Assembly: GCA_004154925.1 (NCBI GenBank)
Contig: QJNS01000148.1
Coordinates: forward strand, 1-64,000
Reading direction: 5' to 3'
Length of the DNA stretch: 64,000 nucleotides
From: Monosporascus cannonballus
Taxonomy: Eukaryota > Ascomycota > Sordariomycetes > Xylariales
In this document: positions 10,858-20,070 of the stretch, in pieces
Numbering within the stretch: the stretch's first letter is position 1
Layout of the letters: each line of letters starts with the position of its first letter
Translations under genes and position numbers: made by a program
The notes under the pieces: generated by a model
What the model saw: the letters and a program-made list of their open reading frames with translations, nothing else
The model's database searches: none
Told to the model about the DNA's origin: nothing

Positions 10858-11509
10858 TGCTCCTAAGCCGCGGTTTTAGAGCATGTTTGGCGCTCGTTCA
10901 GCTTTGGTGATATAACCGGCAGAACTCGCTTTTATAATAACTTTCTTGATCATAGGCTCAAATTGATCTATCACAGGTCTATGAAGCCATAAGTCGTTTA
11001 TAAATATTGTTACGGCACTAGCAAAGCGGCCTTCTTAAGCCGCCATTTCGCTATATGTACGCAAACGTTACGCGTTTATTAGATAAATTTCTTTTTCTCT
11101 TTTGGTATAACAACAAAATATTTCCTAGAAATTGTAAAAAACGTATAGCGCCGTAATAGTTTGTTATATCTTAAAAATAAACTTCATAGCAGTCGATATA
11201 GCTTTGCCATAACAGTTATTATATTACGCCTTAAGTTTGCCGTTATTACGTCGTTATTTTGTTATAGTATTTCTAGATTTTCCGATTTTAAAAAAGATAA
11301 TATAAGTACGAATAAGCTCGCGCTCGAATATAGATATAGTAATAACGTAATATTGCTTTTTCGACTTAAGAATTTTAAGAATTTTTTTTCGAATATCCTT
11401 GTTTAATTACGGTTATAATATAGGTTATTTACGATTTTGCGCTATTAAAGCGTTTTTTCGAGTAATATAAATTTTTTACAACATTTATTTAAAAATATAT
11501 ATAACGAAC
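10858..11509. other. Boundary between gene compartment and AT-rich RIP compartment
   Basis: Within about 100 bases around 10,870 the sequence changes from GC-balanced to strongly AT-rich and stays so to 64,000. On the minus strand a short frame from about 11,010 to 10,874 reads INDLWLHRPVIDQFEPMIKK and ends at a stop; it may be the tail of a decayed repeat gene. The rest (11,050-11,509) is AT-rich with no feature I can name. Confidence 0.6.
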
Positions 11510-11854
11510 CTGTTATACATCTATCTAGAAGTATAAGCAGTATCCGAAATAGGGTCTTAATTTGCAGATAATAATAAAGCGAGGAATAATTTAATAGTTT
11601 TTTCGTTAAAGAAATTTAACGACTTTTTCTACAGTCGAAAATGGCTGCCTTTAGCTATAAGCTTATATTAATAATTAAGAGACGAAAAACTAAGTAAGTA
11701 CTATTGATATAAAAAATTAATCCATTATATATCCTTATCCCAACAATAAATATATTGTAAATCTATATATTCTGTATAATCTAGTTCTAGATCACCTAGA
11801 TTAACTAGATAACTTTAAGAGCCAAATTCCCTTATCCGGAGTTTAGCTGTAATA
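11510..11854 (-). repeat. 3' LTR of element H
   Basis: The left edge TATAACGAACC matches the edge of LTRs F and G in minus orientation. The right edge at TGTAATA (start TATTACAGC in sense) is my best estimate, from the TG..CA rule after RIP. The half next to 11,510 aligns with the F LTR; the other half does not. Confidence 0.5.
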
Positions 11855-12124
11855 GGTTTACGTTAAGCCTTAAAAATTGGTTTTCTCGAAATATAAACCT
11901 CTGTTTCTATAATATTATTTCCCTTTTTTTTAAAAAAGATTTTTGTCCTAAAGATAAAAACCGTAAATGACCACTTCGTTTTATTAAAAAAATTCTCGGA
12001 AATATCTCACCTAATTTTACTATAATAGGCCGTATTCGAAAGAAAAAAGAGAAAACCTCGTTTAAATTAACGTAATTTCCGCGATATTCGTACTAATTTA
12101 ATTAAAAAATTTGGCATTAAAGCT

Positions 12125-12483
12125 TTCTCTTATTCCAACTGCGTTCGGTTTAATAAAACCGATTATTTTTACATTTCAAAATTACTATATTATAACTATT
12201 ACATTTATTATTAACATCCTTTCTATAACGCTCTAATTATAAATTTCTTTTAAAAAATAAGGAAAATACAAAAACGATTATAAAAAGAATAACGCGCTTT
12301 AAAAAATAGATTTTTAGCGTATTAGAAGTTCGTAAAAAAAGGCCGAAAATAAAATGAAAAGTGTGTAAAGTTTATCGAGAAACCAAAGCGGCTACGATTT
12401 TAACAGAATCCGGTAAATATTAATGCTATATTATTAATTAATAAAGGTATTTTTAATAAAAAAAAAGCTATTTAATCCGGTAA
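12125..12483 (+). pseudogene. Element H antisense gene fragment (zinc-cluster/coiled-coil)
   Basis: Antisense to the element, this frame begins with the decayed cluster Y-S-N-C from 12,131, then x7-Y-x8-Y-x2-Y, where Tyr stands where other copies have Cys. After it comes a Lys/Arg/Glu-rich helix with stops at positions expected for Gln codons (KIRKIQKRL, ALKNRFLAY, KFVKKGRK). The C-terminal tail is missing, cut by the solo LTR. See the copies in A, B, C, E, F and G. Confidence 0.5.
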
Positions 12484-12615
12484 TGTTACGGTCTAGTTAC
12501 ACGTAAGAGCTCCAGTGTATATATACAGCTGTAAGCACTAGGATGATTGCCATAATTGCGATCATTCCACCGATCTTTTGCCCTAGTGGCGTGATGGTAT
12601 GGTGTAGCCATAACA
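12484..12615 (+). mobile_element. 132-bp solo LTR or MITE-like insertion with target duplication
   Basis: The unit starts TGTTACGG and ends CATAACA (TGTTA/TAACA inverted tips) and is flanked on both sides by GGTAA (12,479-12,483 and 12,616-12,620). Inside are an inverted pair GCACTAGG / CCTAGTGGC. Unlike everything around it, it is GC-balanced and shows no clear RIP damage, which fits its short length. No full element with these ends is present in the window, so solo LTR and non-autonomous element are both possible. Orientation is arbitrary. Confidence 0.75.
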
Positions 12616-12801
12616 GGTAATGAATTTTGTATTATTTTATAATAAAAATTACATATATTATTTATTCTTTAAATATTATCTTATATTATTATTTATATTA
12701 CATTTTAAAACTTTATATTCTAATTAAGCGATATCTTATTTATCAGTTTTTAAGTATAAGATGATAAAAATATAAGGAATTTATTATATATTTATTTAAA
12801 A
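12616..12801. other. AT-rich spacer left of element A
   Basis: Very AT-rich DNA with no frame or motif. It ends in the target duplication TCTAA (12,802-12,806) of element A. Confidence 0.5.
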
Positions 12802-12806
12802 TCTAA

Positions 12807-13205
12807 TATTATAACCCAACACCCTTGGCGCATCCAGAAACAGTTAAGACAAGTGGAGCACTAGGAGGAAGGTTACGTAACAGGATTATTGGGATTTTGC
12901 GAGATCTACGAAAGTCAGGATTATTAAGATTTTGCGAAATTTATAAAAATTAAAATTATTAGGATTTTGCAAGATTATAATAATTTAACAAAAATCAGAT
13001 AATAATTATAAAGTATATATATGCTTATTGGTTTTATAATTTAAATAACGATAACTTATAATATAACATCGTTACCTAAGGTACTTTTAATATTACGAAA
13101 CGTAATACGTTATTATATTTATTGTTTAAATTTCTATAATATTTTTGCCAATATAAACCCGTCGACTTAAGGTTTAATAATTGGTTAAACCGTATAGCCG
13201 TTATA
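12807..13205 (+). repeat. 5' LTR of element A
   Basis: 399 bp, from TATTATAACCCAACACCC to GCCGTTATA; the original ends were TG..CA, changed by RIP. The outer (left) half keeps many G and C bases that the 3' copy has lost (CTTGGCGCATCC here, CTTAACGCATCC there), while the inner half is the more damaged of the pair. Confidence 0.92.
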
Positions 13206-13218
13206 TGTTATAAATTTT

Positions 13219-14110
13219 TGTTCAGTAATACCGTTAAACTTTGAGTAATATTTAACACTGTTAAGATATTAACCAGCACTTAGGAAACCCTTATTTAACA
13301 GTTTTAAGCTCGGATTCGGGAGCTGGAAAAAGAAGTTCGATAACTTAGGGCTATGCCACCTGCCTAACTCTTTTTCGTCCGCATAAAGCCAAAAAAGCCG
13401 GAACCTTATAATAAAAAGGGCAATCCTTAGATTTTCTTGATTGAGGCATAAGTTTACCTTCGTTTCCTAGATCTTAGTAATCCAGCGGATATAATTCTAG
13501 CAGTGGAAGTATGCCTGATAAAAGATACAGTTAATTGATTTAAATCCATTATAAGAAATTTCCTGGAAGTAGGAAAGTTAAATAGGGAGGATTTTATTAA
13601 TAAAATCTTTTTTTATATTAATTTCGAGGACAAAATATGCGATAATTTCGGCAATCCGGATAAAGAATAATTTATAGCTTCATAACTTTTATAATTCCGA
13701 TAAAAAGGATTTATATCTAAGTACGTTATAACTTTTAAAAGTTTTGCGGCTAAGGCCGGATAGAGAAACGACGAAACCGATATTTTTATTAATATATTTT
13801 ATAAAGGGTTAAAAAATAATGTAAAAAATGAAATTATTCGGATTAAATAATTAGTTACCCTGGACCGGTATATTGCAAAAATAATTAAGATTAATAATTA
13901 ATAATTTAAAAGATAATAGAAAAAAAAGGATAATACGTTTTATATTCGGGATATAATAAATTTAACTAGGGGAAAAAATAAAACGCACTTTTTATTTTTT
14001 ACGGAACGGCGTTAGAACTTATGGAACTCGGCGTTACCCATAAATAAAACTGGAGCTAGATTAAATGTTTTAATTATGGCAAAATAAGATATAAAGCTTA
14101 TAAATACAAA
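13219..14110 (+). pseudogene. Element A gag remnant
   Basis: Gag can be followed in one frame through many stops, with blocks such as ARIRELEKEVR and NFGNPDKE. It ends with a nucleocapsid zinc knuckle at 14,066-14,107. Only the first of the C-x2-C-x4-H-x4-C ligands is intact (CFNYGK); the others are Tyr, the product of TGC or CAC changed by RIP. Start and end are approximate. Confidence 0.75.
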
Positions 14111-15095
14111 AAACCTAAGAAACCATGGTAAAATAACTGGATTCTTATACCGAAAAAATAATCCAGAAATAATTAAGAAAACGATAATAAAGTTATTAAT
14201 ATAATTTAAGCCAAATATATATTAGGCTTATAACAAAAGGTTTTATAAGAACTATTACGATAAGAAATTTGACGAGGAATATAAAAAACCAGAAAACTGG
14301 CGTAATAAATATTGCGAATATAATAAAAAGCATTATAAGGATAATTACGCGAATATTAGAATTGGATAAAAAAAGTTTATCCCGGAATTTTTAATTAATA
14401 TGGCAGAATGTACGCCATATATTGTTAATAACGGGAATATCCCGATTACGAAAAATGGAAATAATATATTTACGAACGAATTACCCATATATATTATAAA
14501 GGACTCAACTTTCTAAATCGTACCGGAAATAATAAAAATAATAAGTAATGGTATCGATAATTTCGAATCATAGCCTTAAAAAATATTTAATAACTGGCCG
14601 AAATAAAAAATTAGCCCGAAAAAAAATAATACTTATAAAAAGACCCTTTTTATTATTATAAATAATATAACCATTAAATAAAAAAGGAGTTAATTTAACG
14701 TATAATTAAAAAGCATTACTAAAAAGCAATTATAAACCTTTATTTTTAGCTGATATTTATTGCGGATCTCTAAAAAAAACCATTAAGGAAAAAATACGTC
14801 AATTTATAGAAAGTTTTTAAAATAATAACTAGAATAACGTATAATAAGATATAATCGTAAATACGAAAAAATAAATTATTCGATAAGGAATTAAATTATA
14901 AAACAATTAGGAATAATTAATATAGTTCGAAAAAATAATACGCCGATAATAATAATAAATATAATAACTAAATGCGTTAAACGAAAAAATATAAGCAAAA
15001 TTCGATAAATTCAAATAAGAATTAAAAGAAAAAACTTACTTATAAGAAAATTATAAGATAATAAAACTTAAAGAAATTAAAAGGAATTCCCAAGA

Positions 15096-18000
15096 AAGGC
15101 TTTAAATATGACGATAGGAAATATTAACGACGTTATTACTTTGGAAATACGAATCGGAATATATTAGTATACCGTAATGGTAAACTGCGGAGCTTTGGGT
15201 GGAAATTATATTATACCAAATATGGTTAATAAGCTTAAATTACTATTAAGATATAAATTAGAACCTTATATAATAACGAATACCGAAAATTAGCAATTTG
15301 CTTACGATAATAAAAAAATTATACGCAAAATTAATTATTTCGAGATTTTTATTAAAGAATAATATTAAACGGTTAATTTCGATATCGTTTTACTTAAAAA
15401 TTACGATATAATCTTAGAATTATTATAGATACGCTAGTATGGAGTTTTAATTAACGATAAAACTGGCTAAATAAAGTTTACCTTATTTCTTATTAATAAA
15501 CGAAAAAAATTAAGATTTTAATATTTAATCGATAATAACGATAAATACAGATATAAAGATATGATAAATACTTTATTACATAAAAAAATAAATTATAAAA
15601 ATGAATAAATATTAAAAAAATGTAATATATTATTATTTTTAATAAAACAAAATTAAAAAGATTAAATAACAATTTAAAATAGCAAAAATAATAATTTAAG
15701 AAATTAAAAGATTTAATTAATATATTATCATAATACCATAAATATAAATAGCTTTCTAAAAAAACATAATATAAAATTATTAAAATATAACAAATAAGAT
15801 TATGACATAATTTTTAAAAAAGGATTTTCGATAAAGTTTTACCTTATTTATAACCTTAATAAAAACGAATTACGTATTTTTAAAAAATACTTAAAAAATA
15901 GGTTACAGAAAAAATGGATTTAACTTTCGAAATTACCAGCAAAATACCTAATATTTTTCGTATTTAAAAAAATGAAAAATTACGCTTTATAATTAATTAT
16001 TAATAATTAAATAACGTTATTATTAAAAATTAAATACCATTACCCTTAATTATGGAAATAAAAAACCAATTTTACGAAACCAAATAATTTATAGCATTTA
16101 ATCTTAGGGATAAATATAACTTTATTAAGATTAAAAAAATACGAATAAAAAATAACTTTCAGGACGAAATATAAATTATTTAAATATTTAGTTATACTAA
16201 TAGGACTTACGAACGTACCGGTAATTTTTCAGCGAATAATTAATTATATATTATAAAAATATCTCGATATTTTCGTTATTTGCTATTTCGACGATAATCT
16301 TATCTTTTCAGAAATAAAAAAAGCATACGTAAAATACGTTTATAATGTTTTTTAAGTTTTGCAAAACATAAGGTTATTTATTAACGTAAAAAAAAGTTAA
16401 TTTTATATATAAAAAATAGAATATCTGGAATATATTATTATTCCAGAATATATTAAGATAAACCTTAAGAAAATCGTTACAGTTATAAAATAATAAACGC
16501 TAACAATAGTTAAGGAGGTATAGGCATTTTTTAGATTTATTAATTATTACAGAAAGTTTATTCGAAATTTTAGTAAAATAATTATATCCTTAATAAGTTT
16601 TACAAAAAGAAATTTAAATGGATATTAGATATGGAAAAAGTATTTCAAGATATTAAGGATACGATTATTAGCGAACCAGTACTAATTATATACGATCCAA
16701 ACCGCCCCGTTAAATTAAAAACCGATATTTCGGATTACGCGTTAAACGTAATAATCGGATAACGAAATAATTAAGGCAAATTGCACCTTATTGTATTCTT
16801 TTCGTATAAATTAAAAGGAACCGAATTTAATTATGGTATTCTAAGTAAAGAGTTTATAGCCATTATTATAACATTTCGAAAGTTCAGGCATTTTTTAAAA
16901 GGAAATTTACATTAAATTAAAATTTATACGGATTATTTAACTTTTATCCGATTTACTATAATTAAGAAATTTATAGAACAATAATTAATATATGCGGAAA
17001 AATTGGCGAATTTCGATTTCGTTATTATTTACAAAAAAAATTTAAAAACACGATAAAGCAAATATTTTAAATAAACGACCATATTTTGAAAAAAAATTAT
17101 TTAAAATTAATTATATAATTTTCGATATTATTATAAAAAATATTTACACTTACGACAGATTATAACAATTCGGGCGGTACTTTTCGACATATACCAAAAG
17201 ATCTAATAATATAACGATAATTTCCCAAAAAACCAAAAAACAAATAAGATATAAATTCCAAAAGAATACCATAAAGATTTAGCATAAGAAATATACAAAT
17301 ATTAGTTATACGGATATCTAAAGATCTATAAAACTCTAAAACAATTTTAACGTATATATTCCTTTCTTAAAATAAAATTAACGGTATAAAAAATCATACG
17401 GCAATATAATATTTACGTTAAAGCAAAAACTCGACGACATAAACTATACGAAAAACTATAGCCATTATTAATCGCAAAATAACTATAATATTTAATTATA
17501 TTCGATTTTATTATTAAGCTTTTTATATTAAAGGATTTAATTATAGGAATATATTATGACAGCATTTTCGTAATCGTCGATCGATTCACGAAATTTTCTT
17601 ATTTTTCACTATATTATAAGGACATAAACACCGAACAACTGGCATATATTTTTTTCAAATAGATTTTCAGCATATACGGGTTACTTATAGAAATTATATC
17701 AAACAAAAAATTAACATTTACATTTAAGTTTTGGCAAAACCTAATAATATAAATCGGCCTAAATCATAAGTTATCCAACGTATTTAAACCTTAAACAAAT
17801 AAATAAATAAAACAAACGAATTAAATTTTAAAAACTTATTTACAATATTATATTAATTATAAATAAAATAATTAGGTTAAGAAATTACTAATTACATAAT
17901 TAATTTATAATACCAATTATTACGAAAACATTAAGATAATATTTACGAACGCAAATTTTAATTTTATTTTAAAAATTTATAAAAAAGTACGTAATAATGG

Positions 18001-18535
18001 TTTAATTAATATTAAAACAATCCTTACGTTAAAACAATTATAATAATTACACCAAGAAATAAAAATAGAACTGGAATTCGTACGAAATCAAATAAGCAAA
18101 TATCATAATTAAAAAAAGTTAAAAAAACTAACTTTTAAAAAGTGGAAAATGGTTTTCCTCGTTACAAAAAACATTTAAACAAAACGACCCAGCAAAAAAC
18201 TTAATTTCAAATATATCGGTCCATACAAAATCGCCAAGAAAATCTTAAAAAATAATTACTAATTAGAGCTTTTACCAAAAATTAAACTTTATCCAATTTT
18301 TCACGTTTTTTTACTTAAGTTAACAGCAAATATAATCAAAGTACATACGGCATAAAATAATATAAAAGTAAAAAACGAATAAATATATAAAGTAAAAAAA
18401 TTCCTTAACGTACGAAAATAAGATGGATTTACCTAATACCTAATTAAATAGAAAAAATATCCAAATTCCGAAAACACCTAGGAACCCGCCAAAAATCTTA
18501 TTGGCGCCCAGCACCTGTTAAAAAACTTTCACTAA
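15096..18535 (+). pseudogene. Element A pol remnant (protease, RT, RNase H, integrase, chromodomain)
   Basis: The order is: protease with VNCGALGGNYI (NCGA at 15,183-15,194, where DSGA is expected); RT with CYFDDNLIFS (YFDD at 16,284-16,295); RNase H with TDISDYAL near 16,725; integrase core with YDSIFVIVDRFTKFSYF near 17,560 and ISNKK near 17,700 (the second Asp is Asn); GPY/F with FKYIGPYKIAKKI near 18,210; and a chromodomain with YLIK, KKYPNSENT and EPAKNLIGAQHLLKNFH, ending at TAA 18,533-18,535. Dozens of TAA/TAG stops sit at Gln and Trp positions. Not functional. Confidence 0.85.
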
Positions 18536-18992
18536 TAACGCCGAAATTAGCAGGGTCAAAGGTCCCCCAATTAATAAACGACCAATCCGTAGATTCCAGG
18601 TTAAACCAGTCGAAAAAAAGTACGGCCTCCGCCGTTATGGCCTTGGCGGCCTCCAACTCGGCCTGTTTTTCTTTACGTTCCAACTTATCCAATTCTTCCA
18701 AATTGTTAATGCCACGAAATACGGCTTTTATCATTTTGTCATACCACATTTTTTTTTACTTGCATAAACGGCACAAACGGGCGTTAACCTAATCGGCCTC
18801 TTTTTCAGCAACCTTTAATTCCAATTCGAGTTTTCGGTATTAAACGGCGATACGTTATAATTACTCTGGGCTAAAACCCCGTACGTCACAATTCGACTGA
18901 TTATTTTAAATATAAGATAAACAACGAGAAAAATCGTTCTCCAACAGCTTATACTTAAGTTTTCTTCGCTCGCAATAGGAACAAAACGCCAT
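18498..18992 (-). pseudogene. Element A antisense zinc-cluster/coiled-coil gene
   Basis: On the strand opposite to gag-pol, ATG at 18,992 opens 164 codons ending at TAA 18,498, with in-frame stops at likely Gln codons. The start MAFCSYCERRKLKYK gives C-x2-C-x6-Y-x9-C-x2-Y-x7-C, a Zn2Cys6-type spacing with two Cys turned to Tyr. A charged coiled coil follows (YRKLELELKVAEKEAD, then NNLEELDKLERKEKQAELEA). The tail is acidic/aromatic (FFDWFNLESTDW) and ends SESFLTGAGRQ. The last 38 nt overlap the end of pol tail to tail. The final 83 codons are free of stops. Function unknown; a DNA-binding dimer is the simplest reading. Confidence 0.75.
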
Positions 18993-19157
18993 ATTAATAA
19001 GGTTCGCAGAAAATACTGCGGCTACTAAAAAGTTACGTTAAACGGCTTTAACCTTGGAAAAAAACTTAATATATTTCTGGATACAATCCATCATAATGGA
19101 TTAAATACTTACGGAAAAAAAATCTTCGAGACGAAAATCCTGAGAAAAAAAGAATCG

Positions 19158-19556
19158 TATTATGACCTAACACCCTTAACGCATCCAGAAACAATCAAAA
19201 CAAATAAAGCACTAAGAGGAAAGTTACGTAACAGAATTATTGGGATCTTGCAAAATCTACGAAAATCAAAATTATTAAGATCTTACGAAGTTTACGAAAG
19301 TTAAAATTATTAGGATTTTGCGAAATCACAATAATCCAGCAAAAACTAGGCAATAATTATCAAATATATATGTGCTTTTTGGTTCAATAATTTAAATAGC
19401 GATAACTTGTAATACAATATCGTTATCCAAAGCATCCTTGGCATTACGAGACGTAATATGTTACTGTATTTATTACTCAGATTCCCACGATACTCCTGCC
19501 AACATAAACCCGTCGACTTAAGGTTTAATAGTTGGTTAAACCGCATAGCCGTCACA
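19158..19556 (+). repeat. 3' LTR of element A
   Basis: 399 bp, TATTATGACC to GCCGTCACA, same length as the 5' LTR. Here the outer (right) half is the better preserved one, keeping CCACGATACTCCTGCC where the 5' copy reads TATAATATTTTTGCC. Confidence 0.92.
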
Positions 19557-19595
19557 TCTAAGTAATATCCGAAATTCATTTTTTGTTATAGTTTT

Positions 19596-19770
19596 AAATA
19601 GCAGCTTATAAATATATAAAGTAAAATAAAACAGATAATACTTAAGCTGATAACGTTTTATTTTTAGTGATATAATGGTTAAACCTTTGTTTTTCTGCGC
19701 CGTAACAGTTTGTTGGCTTTTTTACGGGTTGGGCGTTCGATTCCTGGACTGAGTAGCTAATTTACCCTGT
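19596..19770 (+). repeat. tRNA-like (SINE-like) repeat, copy 1
   Basis: A tRNA-like core at about 19,653-19,750 has an A-box-like TGATATAATGG and a perfect B box GTTCGATTCC, followed by TGGACTGAG. The same unit recurs at 19,958 and 61,968. The A-box-to-B-box spacing is about 60 nt, and the core is flanked by extra family-specific sequence, as in tRNA-derived SINEs. It is not a working tRNA: no proper anticodon arm can be folded by eye. Confidence 0.45.
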
Positions 19771-19957
19771 AAATATATTATATACGGGGCGGACTTCCAG
19801 TTAACGCAGTTATTCGTGCATAAGGCTTAAATCTACGTACAATTCGAAAATTGCCAAGCGGCTAAACGATTTTCGATAAGGGGCCCTTAATTTTCAATTA
19901 GTTATATCGAAACGATGTAACTAAAGAAGGACCTACTGTTATAGTCCTAAGTAACAT

Positions 19958-20070
19958 CTTGTAGATATATAAGGCAGAACAAGGCGGTTAATGCTAGTGC
20001 TAATAACGTTCTACTTTTAGTGGTATAATGGCTACGTTCTAATTGTCGTACCGTAATAAATTTTAATCTC
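19958..20070 (+). repeat. tRNA-like (SINE-like) repeat, copy 2 (truncated)
   Basis: It shares the left part with the other copies (AAGGC.GAACAAGGCGGTTA, then TAATAACGTTCTACTTTTAG) and has a perfect A-box match TGGTATAATGG. It stops before the B box, after the GTCGTACCGTAA block. Confidence 0.42.

Larger units (their letters stand above)
11510..12483 (-). mobile_element. Element H: truncated gypsy element (3' LTR plus antisense-gene fragment)
   Basis: Reading on the minus strand, the segment starts with the same LTR 3' half as elements F and G (ends in TTCGTTATA, with the GGATGTATAACAGG-like block changed by RIP). Next to it lies, on the plus strand, a fragment of the conserved antisense gene. 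No pol is left and no matching target duplication is seen, so the element is cut off on its right, near the small solo LTR at 12,484. Its LTR is a different 5'-half subtype from F. Confidence 0.6.
12807..19556 (+). mobile_element. Element A: complete RIP-degraded Ty3/gypsy chromovirus
   Basis: This 6,750-bp element has 399-bp LTRs at both ends and the target duplication TCTAA at 12,802-12,806 and 19,557-19,561. Gag, protease, reverse transcriptase, RNase H, integrase, GPY/F module and chromodomain can be read in order on the plus strand through many RIP stops. A conserved antisense gene lies between the chromodomain and the 3' LTR. A purine-rich tract (GAGAAAAAAAGAATCG) precedes the 3' LTR. 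Chromodomain gypsy elements usually integrate into heterochromatin, which fits the location. Confidence 0.93.
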
